The notes: generated by a model not told the origin, from the sequence alone. Counted from the first letter of the stretch, positions 16,650-26,210 are shown. The stretch is DNA of 64,000 nt from Acidimicrobiaceae bacterium (GCA_024641005.1 JAHEDX010000009.1:16564-80563); one strand, 5' to 3'. A program made the numbers and translations.

Positions 16650-17728
16650 TCGAGGCACTCGCGATCGTCGGCGGGGCGGGTCTCGTGCTCCTCGCCCTCG
16701 CCGACCTGGTCAACACGCTGGTCTCCACGTTCACCTCGTATGCCCGGTGGTGGCCGTCCCGGGTAATCGGCCGCTCGACCTTCGTCGCGATCCGTTCGAT
16801 CGCGCGCCGGTTGCCCGACGAGTCGCGGTCGCGCGAACGGATGCTGGCGGTGTTCGGCCCGTTGCTGTTGATCGAGTTGCTGTTCGCATGGGCGCTGCTG
16901 CAGGTGATCGGCTTCGGGATGATCTGGTGGGGGCTCGGCGACATATCGACCATCGGGGGCCTCGGCGATGCCTCGTACTACTCGGGGGTGATCTTCTTCA
17001 CCGTGGGTTTCGGTGAGATCGTGCCCACCGAACTGATCCCCCGTGCCGGAGCGATCCTCGAGGCGTTCTTCGGCGTGATCACCGTCGCGTTGGTCGTCGG
17101 CTACCTGCCATCGCTCTACGCCGCCTACTCCGACCGCGAACGAACGCTCATGACGCTCGACGCCGGCGGTACCGAGCGGATCACGCCGACCGCGCTCATC
17201 ATGGCGTGGGCCCCCGACGCCGATCCCAAGAAGATCGATGCCCAATTCGAACGCTGGGAGGCGTGGGCGGCCGGCATCCTCGAAACGCATTCGACCGTGC
17301 CGTTGCTGGCAATGTTCCGCTCCCACGACCAGCGCCAGAACTGGGTCACCGCGCTGGGACTGTTGTGCGACGCCGCCCTGCACGCCCAGATCATCATGGG
17401 CGCCACCGACGGCCACGGCTATTGGTTCCTCCGTCGGGCCGAGGCGATCTTCCGCGAGATGACTCAGGGCGTCGATCTGAGCGCCTACCAGGACGATGTT
17501 GGTGACACCGACGAGCCGTCACCCTTGTTCCGCAATCTCTACACCGAGCTGACCGCTCACGGTTTCCTGCTCAGGCCGTTCGACGAAGCCGTGGTGTACA
17601 CCCGCCAGGCCCGCCAGACGTTCGCTCCGGCGATGGAGTACCTGATCGACGACCTGCTCTGCCCCCGCGGCTTCTGGTCGATCGACAGCACCGTGCGGAG
17701 CTGGTCGGCCGACCACGACCTCGGCTGA
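16646..17728 (+). CDS. Two-helix potassium channel with large cytoplasmic C-domain
   Basis: A 360-residue ion channel of the Ion_trans_2 type. Hydrophobic segments at about 4-28, 70-97 and 133-158 surround the pore loop, with selectivity filter TVGFG at 119-123 (KcsA-like TVGYG with Phe). About 200 C-terminal residues are soluble and rich in Trp and charged residues; no RCK nucleotide-binding motif was recognised. The start ATG overlaps the amylosucrase stop (ATGA), so the two proteins may be co-made, possibly linking potassium flux and sugar storage in osmotic adaptation; this is inference. Confidence 0.85.
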   Translation: MIEALAIVGGAGLVLLALADLVNTLVSTFTSYARWWPSRVIGRSTFVAIRSIARRLPDESRSRERMLAVFGPLLLIELLFAWALLQVIGFGMIWWGLGDISTIGGLGDASYYSGVIFFTVGFGEIVPTELIPRAGAILEAFFGVITVALVVGYLPSLYAAYSDRERTLMTLDAGGTERITPTALIMAWAPDADPKKIDAQFERWEAWAAGILETHSTVPLLAMFRSHDQRQNWVTALGLLCDAALHAQIIMGATDGHGYWFLRRAEAIFREMTQGVDLSAYQDDVGDTDEPSPLFRNLYTELTAHGFLLRPFDEAVVYTRQARQTFAPAMEYLIDDLLCPRGFWSIDSTVRSWSADHDLG

Positions 17729-17751
17729 GCCGCGGCGTACGATCCCCGTGC

Positions 17752-19197
17752 ATGGGGATCATGTCGATGTCGCGGGCAATCACGATGCACGCAACCGAAC
17801 GGCCACACGAGCCGGCGCTCACCTGCGGCGACGTCACGCTGAGCTGGCAGCAGTTCGACCGGAGCACCAACCGGCTGGCGCGAGCATTCGCGGAGATGGG
17901 TGTGAATGCGGGGGATCTGGTCACGATCGCGTTGCCGAACTCGACCGCGTTCTTCGAGTCGGCCTTCGCAGCCTGGAAACTGGGCGCGACACCCCAGCCG
18001 GTGTCCGCCAAGTTGCCGGGCCGCGAGCTCGAGGAGATCGTCGAGCTCGCCGACTCCAAGCTCGTCATCGGCGTCGAGGCCGGCCGGATCGCCCACCGCA
18101 CATGCGTACCGATCGGGTACGTGCCCGATGCCGAGATCAGCGATGACGAATTGCCCGATGCGATCACGCAGAACTGGAAGGCGCCCACCTCCGGAGGCAG
18201 CACCGGCCGACCGAAGATCATCCTGGCGAGCAATCCCGGCGTGTTCGACACGGAGGCGGCCGGCTTCTCACTGCCGGCGCGTTCGGCCTGTGTGATCCCC
18301 GGGGTGCTGTACCACAACGCCCCGTTCTCGATCTCGTCGCTCGCCCTGGTCGCCGGCAACCATGTGGTCAACTTCCCGCGCTTCGTTCCCGAGCTCGTCC
18401 TCGAGGCCGTCACCCGCCATCGCCCGAAGTACCTGTACCTGGTCCCCACGATGATGGCCCGAATCTGGAAGCTGTCCGCCGAGGTACGCGACGCCGCCGA
18501 CATGTCGTCACTCGAGGTGGCGGTGCACATGGCGGCGCCGTGCCCGCCGTGGCTGAAGGAGGAATGGATCCACTGGGTCGGGCCCGACGTGCTCTGCGAG
18601 CTGTATGCCGGCACCGAGGTGCAGGCGATCACCTGGATCACGGGGAGCGAGTGGCTCGAACACCACGGCTCGGTGGGACGGCCGATCGTCGGACGGATGA
18701 AGGTCGTCGGCGACGACGGTCAAGATCTACCGGCAGGTGAGATCGGCGAGATCTACATGCTCGCCGACGGCGGGCAGGGATCGACGTACCGATACCTGGG
18801 CGCCGAACCCAAACAGTTGAACGACACCGAGTGGGAGAGCCTCGGCGACATGGGCTGGATGGACGAGGACGGTTTCGTGTACCTCGCCGACCGCCGCAAA
18901 GACCTGATCCTGCGCGGCGGCGCCAACATCTACCCGGCCGAGGTCGAAGCGGCACTCGAGGAGCACCCCGCCGTGCGGAGTTGTGCCGTGATCGGCATCC
19001 CCGATGACGATCTCGGCCAGCGGGTACACGCCGTCGTCGACGCCCCCGGCGGCGTGACCGTCGACGAGCTCCGCACCCACATGGCGGAACGACTGGTCAG
19101 CTACAAGTGCCCCGACAACTACGGGTTCGTCGACGATCCGGTTCGCGATGACGCCGGCAAGGTCAGGCGCTCGCTGTTGGCCGAAGAGCACAGCTGA
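17752..19197 (+). CDS. AMP-forming acyl-CoA synthetase/ligase
   Basis: A 481-residue member of the ANL superfamily that activates a carboxylic acid as acyl-AMP and transfers it to CoA. The phosphate-binding loop TSGGSTGRPK is at about 146-155, the GDMGWMDEDG motif near 365-375 and the hinge/A8 motif RRKDLILRGG follow. The adenylation Tyr-Gly-x-Thr-Glu motif reads LYAGTEVQ here. ATG 17752 lies 23 bases after the channel stop. Substrate is unknown; short proteins of this type often act on medium-chain or aryl acids. There is no adjacent beta-oxidation gene, so no pathway can be assigned. Confidence 0.87.
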   Translation: MGIMSMSRAITMHATERPHEPALTCGDVTLSWQQFDRSTNRLARAFAEMGVNAGDLVTIALPNSTAFFESAFAAWKLGATPQPVSAKLPGRELEEIVELADSKLVIGVEAGRIAHRTCVPIGYVPDAEISDDELPDAITQNWKAPTSGGSTGRPKIILASNPGVFDTEAAGFSLPARSACVIPGVLYHNAPFSISSLALVAGNHVVNFPRFVPELVLEAVTRHRPKYLYLVPTMMARIWKLSAEVRDAADMSSLEVAVHMAAPCPPWLKEEWIHWVGPDVLCELYAGTEVQAITWITGSEWLEHHGSVGRPIVGRMKVVGDDGQDLPAGEIGEIYMLADGGQGSTYRYLGAEPKQLNDTEWESLGDMGWMDEDGFVYLADRRKDLILRGGANIYPAEVEAALEEHPAVRSCAVIGIPDDDLGQRVHAVVDAPGGVTVDELRTHMAERLVSYKCPDNYGFVDDPVRDDAGKVRRSLLAEEHS

Positions 19198-19243
19198 CGC
19201 CGGCCCGCTCCTGTCCCACGAGGTGGGTGACTCGGATCGGGCG

Positions 19244-20452
19244 TCAGGCGTGGCCGGTGACCGCGCTCGCCGGATCGAGCACCAGCTCGTCAGGTGCGCG
19301 TCGAGCCCGATACTCGGGCCCTGCGAGTGCGTACGCGCCGAGCGCGAGTGCGATCATGATCGCCGAGCACGTGCTGTAGGCGAGCACGCGACCGCCCCAC
19401 GAATACAGCACGCCGGCCATCACCGCCGTCACACCGCCGGTGAGGGTCTCCGAGGCGCCCAGGATGCCTTGTGCCCCCGCCTGTCGCTCGGCCGGCGCCA
19501 CGATTCCGACGGCGACCGCGGTGCTCGACACCGTCAGACCGTCGCACACGGCGTGCACCGCACCGACGGCCAGCATCGCCAACCCGGTGGGCATCATGCC
19601 GTACAGGAACATGAAGCAAGCACCCGCCACGAGACCGAGCGGACCGAGGCGAAATGGTCCGACTCGCTGTGCGAGGCGACCGCCGTATGCGCCCAGGAAG
19701 ACCAGTGGCAGCGCAAAGATGGTAATGCCGAGGTTCGCTACGAACTCGCCGGCATCGAGATCGTCGAGCACCACTGCCCACATGGCGTCGAAGGTGCCGA
19801 TCATCAAGAACAGACACGCCGCCATCAACATCGCCGACATCATCGGGCGACTGCGGAGCAGATCGAACGCGAGCCTGCTGCCCTGGGTTGCGCCCGGCAC
19901 GACCTCCGCCTCGACGATCGGGACGCGGAACACCACGGGCATGCACACCAGCGACAACGCGGCGATCGTCAGGAACGGTGCCGCCAGTCCCAGCGTCGGC
20001 ACCATGATCGCGGACAGCGCCGGGCCCGCCGCGAAGCCTGCGACGTCGGCCGACAGCAGGAGCCCGAGATTGTTGCCGAGGTGGTCGGGATCGGCATTGA
20101 CCACGATCCGCCGGATCGCCGGGAACGCCATCCCGACGCCGATGCCCGACACGAACCGACCCAGCAGCAACGGCGTCAACGACGTGCCGAAGGCCATCAC
20201 GACCAGCCCGGCGACGTTGAGCAGCACCCCGGCGATCACCAGCCGGCGAGCATGTCCGCGATCGGCAAGCGGAGCGAGAAAGATCTGGGCGACGAACGAC
20301 GAGAAGAATCCGACCCCGACGATGAGACCAAGCCATTGCGCCTGAATGCCGTACTGGTCTCGAAAGTCGTCGAGCACGGTGAACATGACGCCATATCCCG
20401 ACGACATCACCGCGGTGATCAGGCCGAAGAGAAGGACCCGAGATCTCCGCAC
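19244..20452 (-). CDS. Major facilitator superfamily transporter
   Basis: A 402-residue transporter with about twelve membrane helices. The loop 2-3 signature appears as PLADRGHARRLV, matching the MFS motif with Arg/Lys-rich end, and a second similar loop (GGRLAQRVGPFRLG) occurs in the second half. GTG 20452 lies 9 bases after the stop of the DUF58/transglutaminase gene, so the gene is probably the last of a minus-strand operon with that gene and the MoxR ATPase. Cargo cannot be predicted; drug-efflux-type members share this shape. Confidence 0.85.
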   Translation of the reverse strand: MRRSRVLLFGLITAVMSSGYGVMFTVLDDFRDQYGIQAQWLGLIVGVGFFSSFVAQIFLAPLADRGHARRLVIAGVLLNVAGLVVMAFGTSLTPLLLGRFVSGIGVGMAFPAIRRIVVNADPDHLGNNLGLLLSADVAGFAAGPALSAIMVPTLGLAAPFLTIAALSLVCMPVVFRVPIVEAEVVPGATQGSRLAFDLLRSRPMMSAMLMAACLFLMIGTFDAMWAVVLDDLDAGEFVANLGITIFALPLVFLGAYGGRLAQRVGPFRLGPLGLVAGACFMFLYGMMPTGLAMLAVGAVHAVCDGLTVSSTAVAVGIVAPAERQAGAQGILGASETLTGGVTAVMAGVLYSWGGRVLAYSTCSAIMIALALGAYALAGPEYRARRAPDELVLDPASAVTGHA

Positions 20453-20461
20453 GTAGCGAGG

Positions 20462-23428
20462 CTACCGAGACGGCCCGGGGAGTGACCCGACGAGTTTGCG
20501 CGTCTCTGCGAACAGCTGGGGATCGTCGGCGAATGTCGGGTCGAACGCGACCCGGTCGAGACGTTCGGCGACGACCCGAGCCGTCTCGGCGTCGTCGGTC
20601 TCCGTCCACGCCATCGCGAGACGCGGGTTGGAGGCCCCGGCGGTCGCACCTCGCTGCGCCGCCACCGATCCGAACCGGTCCTGGAGCAGGCCCCACCGCC
20701 CGCGATCGCGCCGGTATCTGAGTTCACGGATCACCTGCGCCGAGACGAGACCGCCGAGACCGAACGCAACGATCAACGCCATCCACGCCAGATGGTCCCG
20801 TACGAACCGGCCCATGCCGGCAGCCAGGTCTGCGCCGACCGAGTCGATCTGCGAGTCGGCCGACAGCGGTACGGCTGCCGTGGGGTCGAAGGCCTGCCAA
20901 CCGGTTTCGGGGAACCACACCTCGACCCACGCGTGCGCGTCGCTCGCCTTGACCTCGAAGACCCCGGCGACCCGGTCGCGAGTGCCAGGGAGGTAGCCGG
21001 TGACGAGCCGCGCGGGAACACCCTGCGTGCGCAACATGATGGTCAACGAGCTCGCGATCTGCTCGCAGAAACCGGCGCGTGAGTCGAACAGGAAATCGTG
21101 CACCGCGTCCTCACCGGGGTCGGGCAGCGGCGCCTTCAGGTCGTATTCGACGTTCTGGCTCATCCAGATCTCGTAGGCGCGTACTACGTCATACGTCGAA
21201 GGCTGTCCCTCGGCGAGTTCGTTGGCGAGTGCGATGGTTGCCGGAGTGGTCGATGGCGGCAACTCGAGATACCGGCTCAGTGCCTGACGCCCCAGTTCGG
21301 TCAGCCTGTCGCCGATCAGGCCCTGCCGACGCAGCAGCCGCTCGTCGATCTCGGCGCGTGCCGAGACCACCGTGTAGATCGATCCTTGCGGCAGCACGGT
21401 CGAGGCGCGGATCGCTCCGTCCTGGCGTGTCCACGCGTCGGCATCGATGATCACCTGGACCGGGCGGTTGGCGTGGAACACCAGATTCGGCATGTCGACT
21501 TCGAGATGGTAGGTCTGCACGAACTGGTCGACCGCGACGTCGTCGGCGAGTCGGATGTCGCCGAGCGCCGAGGGGACCTCGATGTTGGGCCCGTCCTGCC
21601 TGACACCGACCTCCGGGTCGGCATACCAGCGACGCCCGTCGAACGATGCGAATGTCTGTCCACGCCAGAAATCGGGTTCGGGAGCGCGTACCCGCATCAC
21701 CACTCGATCGCTCAGTTCGCCTCGCACCGAAGTGTCCATCTCCTGAGCAAAGCCGGTGTACCCACCCGCCTGTCCCGGCGGGGCTCGGTCCGACCCTGCC
21801 GGACCGGGGTCGGAGTCGTTCACCTGGCCATCGGGCCCCGCGATCGCACCCGGGCGTGGCACATCGGACGCGTCGCGAACGAGCGTCGGCAATGTCAGGT
21901 TCGCCGGTCCTGCAGGGACCGGGACGACGGCAAGGATCAGGAACGTGGCGGCGAACCCACCGCACAGGCCGGCGGTTCCCGGCAACCAACGACCGATGCC
22001 GAACCGTGAGGTCGACGCAGAGGGGACACGGCGTGCCCGTCTCGTGGGACGCGCCAGCTTCGACAGCGCGACGCCGAAGCAGATCGACCAGGCGATCAGC
22101 CACAGGCCGACGCGATCGTCGACCCGGAATCCCGCCGCATACATCATCACGATCGCCGAGATCCCCAGTCCCACGCGGATCGTGCGTCGGTCATGGCACT
22201 CGAAGCCGTGCAACACGATCAACACGATCAGCACCTGTGGCAAAGGACCGCGGAGAACACCGAGGAGACCCTCCAACCGGCCACTCGCCGCCAGGACCAT
22301 CCCGATCGCCACCATGGCGCCTGCGGCGATCACCACGCGTGTGGCCAGCGACGGCTGCTCGCCGGTGCTGAGTGTGCGGGCGCTCACCGCTGCCCCGGCG
22401 AAGGTTCCGGACGCCGCCAGCACCGACATCATCGCGCCGTAGTCCAGCGCACCGATCAGCATCCACAGCGACACGACCGTCGCTGCTGCGGCCCACCATC
22501 GGGCAGCGACGGACGAGGTCGACTCGGGTTCGCACGGCGTGGCCTCGGAGCGTCGTGGGGACTGCGCCGGTGACGTCGGGCCCAGATCGGCGAGCGCCGA
22601 CCAGTGGGCCGCAGCTTCCACGTCGGAGATCGCGACGATCTCGGCGTCGCCGACCGCCACGCCGACCCGGGCCCCGGATCGAAGCCCCTGTTCGAGTGCC
22701 CATCGAACCACTCCCGCCTCGGCATCGGGATCCGGTGCGGACGGTCGCGCCCGCACGACCCAGACCAGATCGCTGTCGCCCCGACGGTCGTGGACCACGA
22801 GTTCCCCGCTCCTGACGGTCGACGCCCAGTGCACGAATTTCTCGCTGTCACCCTCGCGCCAGGGGCGCACGCCGTCTATCTCGCCGGCGATCGCTCCGGA
22901 CGGTCCGAATGACTCGCCATCATCGACGTGAGAGGAACGCTCGATCAGCACGTCACCCGGATGAGCGCGCGCTGCGACGAGGAGTGTTCCCGTCTCGACG
23001 CTGAAGCGTCTGCTCCACCACATGAGTCCGATCGCTCCGGCCGACCGCACGCGCACGTCGAGCCGCTCGATCACGCCGCGTTGCGCCATCACCGCCGACT
23101 CGCGGAAGCCGCCATCGATCGCCCAACCACTCGACACGACGTCCGCGCCGGCGCGCACCTCCACCCACACAGGGCGCGGTGACCGAACCGTCAGCGACAG
23201 CACGAACGGGTCATCCTGGGTGGTACTCGGGGGCAGTCGCATCGAATCGATCGCCACAGATCGCAAGGTCACCGGCCCGGCCACCATCGCAGCGACGAAG
23301 AGCACCATCCCGGCCGCGAGCAGGATCACCACGGGGGTCGCTCCGGTGAGCCGTGCGATGGTCGCTCCGCCCACCCACGCCAGCAGCAAGCCGACGCCAC
23401 CGGCGGAAACTCCGACCGGGCGGTTCAT
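20462..23428 (-). CDS. DUF58 - membrane - transglutaminase-like fusion protein
   Basis: A 988-residue membrane protein that fuses two modules normally made by separate genes beside MoxR ATPases. After two N-terminal helices (about 8-50), residues 60-320 form a DUF58 domain with its signature VRPWREGDSEKFVHW. A cluster of about six helices spans 315-510. Residues 560-960 form an outer transglutaminase-like region: the nucleophile is the Cys in RAGFCEQIA (about 810) and the His/Asp pair lies in DAHAWVEVWF and FDPTAA (about 855-875). A last helix at about 900-920 precedes a cytoplasmic tail. ATG 23428 is 1 base after the MoxR stop. Such systems are thought to act in folding, assembly or cell-wall processes; the substrate is unknown. 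Confidence 0.87.
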   Translation of the reverse strand: MNRPVGVSAGGVGLLLAWVGGATIARLTGATPVVILLAAGMVLFVAAMVAGPVTLRSVAIDSMRLPPSTTQDDPFVLSLTVRSPRPVWVEVRAGADVVSSGWAIDGGFRESAVMAQRGVIERLDVRVRSAGAIGLMWWSRRFSVETGTLLVAARAHPGDVLIERSSHVDDGESFGPSGAIAGEIDGVRPWREGDSEKFVHWASTVRSGELVVHDRRGDSDLVWVVRARPSAPDPDAEAGVVRWALEQGLRSGARVGVAVGDAEIVAISDVEAAAHWSALADLGPTSPAQSPRRSEATPCEPESTSSVAARWWAAAATVVSLWMLIGALDYGAMMSVLAASGTFAGAAVSARTLSTGEQPSLATRVVIAAGAMVAIGMVLAASGRLEGLLGVLRGPLPQVLIVLIVLHGFECHDRRTIRVGLGISAIVMMYAAGFRVDDRVGLWLIAWSICFGVALSKLARPTRRARRVPSASTSRFGIGRWLPGTAGLCGGFAATFLILAVVPVPAGPANLTLPTLVRDASDVPRPGAIAGPDGQVNDSDPGPAGSDRAPPGQAGGYTGFAQEMDTSVRGELSDRVVMRVRAPEPDFWRGQTFASFDGRRWYADPEVGVRQDGPNIEVPSALGDIRLADDVAVDQFVQTYHLEVDMPNLVFHANRPVQVIIDADAWTRQDGAIRASTVLPQGSIYTVVSARAEIDERLLRRQGLIGDRLTELGRQALSRYLELPPSTTPATIALANELAEGQPSTYDVVRAYEIWMSQNVEYDLKAPLPDPGEDAVHDFLFDSRAGFCEQIASSLTIMLRTQGVPARLVTGYLPGTRDRVAGVFEVKASDAHAWVEVWFPETGWQAFDPTAAVPLSADSQIDSVGADLAAGMGRFVRDHLAWMALIVAFGLGGLVSAQVIRELRYRRDRGRWGLLQDRFGSVAAQRGATAGASNPRLAMAWTETDDAETARVVAERLDRVAFDPTFADDPQLFAETRKLVGSLPGPSR

Positions 23429-23429
23429 G

Positions 23430-24446
23430 TCACGCCGTGGGTGCCGGCACCAGGTCGAGGCACTCGAGCACGACCTCGCGACCAGCTCGAACCGAACCCG
23501 ACGCATCGGACACGATCACCCGATGGGCGAGCGCCGACTCGGCGAGCGAAGTGACGTCGTCGGGCACGACGTAATGACGGCCTGCCATGGCGGCGCGCGC
23601 CTTGGCGAGGCCGATCAGTGCGACGCCCCCGCGCGTCGACGCGCCGAGGCGCACCCGCTGGTGACGGCGCGTCGCGTCGAGCAACCCGACCACGTAGCGG
23701 GCAATCGCGTCGGCCACGAACACGTTGGTCACGACCGTGCGCGCCTCGACCACATCCCGAATATCGACGACCGGCATCACCGAACGCAACAGGGTCCGAC
23801 CACGCCGGCCGGTGAGCACCTCGACCTCGTCGTCGGGGCTGGCACGGCCCGGCGTGACGACGGCAGCGAAACGATCGAGGGCACCTTCGCCGAGCGGGTA
23901 CGTGCCCGTCATCTCGAGCGGGTTCTGCGTCGCGATCAGCAGGAACGGCAGCGGCAGTTCACGTGTGACACCGTCGATGGTGACGGCCGACTCCTCGGTC
24001 GCCTCGAGCAACGCCGACTGTGTACGTGGATTGGCACGGTTGAGTTCATCGAAAACAACGATGTTCGAGAAGATCGGGCCGGCCCGGAAACGTAGGTCGA
24101 AGGTGTCGCCGTGGGGCACCATCGTGCCCGTCACGTCGCCGGGCAACAGATCTGGTGTCCCTTGGATGCGGTGGAACGAACCGCCCACCGACGAAGCGAG
24201 AGCCTGTGCGAGCAGGGTCTTTCCCACGCCGGGGATGTCCTCGATCAACAGATGCCCACCCGACAACAGACAGGCGACCGCCGTGTCGATCGCGCGCTCG
24301 CGTCCCGCCAGAACCGCGCCGATCGACGCGGAGATACGCCCGGCGGTGTCGGCAACCCTTGCCGCGTCTGCAGGCGCGGGAGGAGACGCCGCATGCTCGG
24401 GCTCAGCCATCATCGATTCCACCGTCACGTCCATGCCGAAACTCAT
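23430..24446 (-). CDS. MoxR-family AAA+ ATPase
   Basis: A 338-residue ATPase. Walker A is GVGKT at 73-77, Walker B is VVFDELN near 130-136, and sensor motif ATQNPLEMTGTYPLGE is classic for MoxR. These ATPases act as chaperones in maturing protein complexes and are encoded with DUF58 and transglutaminase-type membrane proteins, as seen immediately downstream (1-base gap). ATG 24446 is the first start; the pair of ATGs at 24413/24410 has a better ribosome site (GGTGGA) and could be the real start, shortening the protein by 11-12 residues. Confidence 0.92.
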   Translation of the reverse strand: MSFGMDVTVESMMAEPEHAASPPAPADAARVADTAGRISASIGAVLAGRERAIDTAVACLLSGGHLLIEDIPGVGKTLLAQALASSVGGSFHRIQGTPDLLPGDVTGTMVPHGDTFDLRFRAGPIFSNIVVFDELNRANPRTQSALLEATEESAVTIDGVTRELPLPFLLIATQNPLEMTGTYPLGEGALDRFAAVVTPGRASPDDEVEVLTGRRGRTLLRSVMPVVDIRDVVEARTVVTNVFVADAIARYVVGLLDATRRHQRVRLGASTRGGVALIGLAKARAAMAGRHYVVPDDVTSLAESALAHRVIVSDASGSVRAGREVVLECLDLVPAPTA

Positions 24447-24524
24447 GCTGTCAGATCATCGGACCGATGTGTGCCCGCCTTGAGCCGATCAAGAATCGAA
24501 CGCCGGTGCCCGCCCGCCGCCCGA

Positions 24525-25292
24525 TCAGTGGGCCGTGAACCCGCCGTCGACGAGGAGGGCATGGCCGGTGATGTACGACCCGGCCGCGCTGGCGAGCAGC
24601 AGCAATGCTCCATCGAGTTCGTGGTCGTACCCCATCCGGGGAATCGCGGCAAAGGTTCGGATGTACTGCTCGCTGCTCTCGTCGCCGAGCATCGGCTCGG
24701 TCATCTCCGACGGGAAGTACCCAGGGCACAGTGCGTTGACGCGGATCCCCTTGCGGGCGAGTTGCAGTGCCAGCTCGCGGGTCATGTTGACCACGGCGCC
24801 CTTGCTCGCGCAGTAGTTGGCCTGCTTGATCGGCGTCGCCCCGACGAGACCCAGCATCGATGCGATGTTGACGATCACTCCGCTCCCCCGCTCGGTCATG
24901 TGGGGCACGCACAGCTTGATGAGATGCCACACCGCGGTCGTGTTCACCTGCATCGCCTGTTCGAACTGATCGAGTGTCTCGCGCTCGATGCCGACGATGT
25001 GGGACACACCGGCATTGTTGACGAGCACGTCCAGGCGCCCTGCCCGCTCGATGGTCTCGACGATCAGTCGTTCGCGATCGTCGGCAACGGAGACGTCGGC
25101 GGGGATCACGATCGCGCCCGGCAGCTCGCCGGCGAGCGATTCGAGTCGCTCGACGCGTCGAGCGCTGATGACGACGGTGGCCCCGACCCGGTGGAGCACC
25201 CGGGCGAACCGGGCGCCGAGACCCGCCGACGCCCCGGTCACCAGGGCTACCTGCCCGTCGAGGCGAAACAGATCGAGCGGATCGTCGGACAT
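24525..25292 (-). CDS. Short-chain dehydrogenase/reductase
   Basis: A 255-residue NAD(P)-dependent SDR. The nucleotide motif is TGASAGLG (about 18-25), NNAG lies near 94-97, and the catalytic Ser plus YCASK (Tyr-x-x-x-Lys) are near 146-163. The C-terminal VDGGFTAH is typical of the enoyl/3-oxoacyl reductase-like group. Start ATG 25292 is chosen because AGG lies 7-9 bases upstream, but the frame stays open through a 15-base tandem repeat that adds five in-frame ATGs at 25313, 25328, 25343, 25358 and 25373, each opening a MTTDP-type unit. Alternative longer N-termini are therefore possible. Substrate unknown. Confidence 0.88.
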   Translation of the reverse strand: MSDDPLDLFRLDGQVALVTGASAGLGARFARVLHRVGATVVISARRVERLESLAGELPGAIVIPADVSVADDRERLIVETIERAGRLDVLVNNAGVSHIVGIERETLDQFEQAMQVNTTAVWHLIKLCVPHMTERGSGVIVNIASMLGLVGATPIKQANYCASKGAVVNMTRELALQLARKGIRVNALCPGYFPSEMTEPMLGDESSEQYIRTFAAIPRMGYDHELDGALLLLASAAGSYITGHALLVDGGFTAH

Positions 25293-25305
25293 GGGCACCT
25301 CGTCA

Positions 25306-25380
25306 GTCGTCATCGGGTCAGTCGTCATCGGGTCAGTCGTCATCGGGTCAGTCGTCATCGGGTCAGTCGTCATCGGGTCA
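25306..25380. repeat. 15-bp tandem repeat, five perfect copies
   Basis: The unit GTCGTCATCGGGTCA is repeated five times without change. It fills the gap between the SDR start (25292) and the dimethylargininase stop (25385-25387), both on the minus strand. Read on the minus strand it codes for five MTTDP units in frame with the SDR, each supplying an ATG. Copy number may vary between strains by slippage. Confidence 0.95.
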
Positions 25381-25384
25381 CTCG

Positions 25385-26158
25385 TCACGGGCGGATCCGA
25401 ACCGACAAGCAGGTCACGCAACCTTCGAGCTTCTCGAACTCGGAGATGTCGACCTCGACCGTTTCGTATCCCATCGATCGGAACAAGGCGGCCGACTGCG
25501 GCGCGTCGGCAGCCATCAGCAGCCGGTCGTCGCCCAGCACGACGACATGCGCCCCGGCGGGTTCGGGAACCGGCAGGAAGCGTTCGAATGCCGAGGGTTC
25601 GTCGACCAAATCGGGATAACCCACGATCGTTCCGTCCGGCAACGCCGTGACCGCCGACTTCAGGTGGAGCACGCTGCGCACCGGCACCGCACGGACGTCC
25701 CATCCCCAGGGCATCAACAATGCCGTGAGCTGAGCCACCGCCTCGGCATTGGTACGGCCGCCGACGCCCACATAGACCATGCGGTCGACCTTCAACACGT
25801 CGCCACCATCGAGCGTGCCCGGCTCGACGATGTGGTGCACCTCGAGACCCGCAGCGATCGCTGCGGTCTCGGCACCGACCACCTCGGCACGACGGCTGAG
25901 CGCTCCCGGCCGGGCGACCACGCATCGATCGCCGAACACCACCATCGCGTCCTCGATGAACACGGCGTCGGGACAGTCGTCGGCCCGTTCGACCTCGGTG
26001 GTATCCCAGCCATCGGCTTGCATCGCCGCCACGTACGCCCGCCACTGCTCGGCGGCGAGCTCGATGTCGACCGGCACCCGGGCGCTGTGTGTGACCAGAC
26101 CGTCCGCGAGCAGCGGGCCGGGCGGACGGACGAGGGCGTGGGGCACGAGCGTCGACAT
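25385..26158 (-). CDS. Dimethylarginine dimethylaminohydrolase (DDAH)-like amidinohydrolase
   Basis: A 257-residue pentein-fold hydrolase that converts N-omega-methylated arginines to citrulline and mono- or dimethylamine. The catalytic cysteine lies near the C-terminus in EGCVTCLSVR (Cys250), the active-site histidine in SVLHLKSAV, and the FIEDAM segment near 67-72 matches the substrate carboxylate/acid region of DDAH. Length is normal for bacterial DDAH. Its product, methylamine or dimethylamine, fits the methylamine-linked metabolism encoded elsewhere in the window. ATG 26158 faces the SHMT-family gene (26211) across 52 bases. Arginine deiminase or a related amidinotransferase is less likely given the size. 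Confidence 0.82.
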   Translation of the reverse strand: MSTLVPHALVRPPGPLLADGLVTHSARVPVDIELAAEQWRAYVAAMQADGWDTTEVERADDCPDAVFIEDAMVVFGDRCVVARPGALSRRAEVVGAETAAIAAGLEVHHIVEPGTLDGGDVLKVDRMVYVGVGGRTNAEAVAQLTALLMPWGWDVRAVPVRSVLHLKSAVTALPDGTIVGYPDLVDEPSAFERFLPVPEPAGAHVVVLGDDRLLMAADAPQSAALFRSMGYETVEVDISEFEKLEGCVTCLSVRIRP

Positions 26159-26210
26159 TACCGGGAGGCCGGCCGTCCCCTAACGTCGACACAGAGTCCG
26201 AGGAGGGCCG

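Noticed and set aside
25306-25380. CRISPR-like array
   Set aside because: Units are 15 bases, contiguous and without spacers; no cas genes are present. The same reasoning applies to 32624-32779 and 44598-44633.
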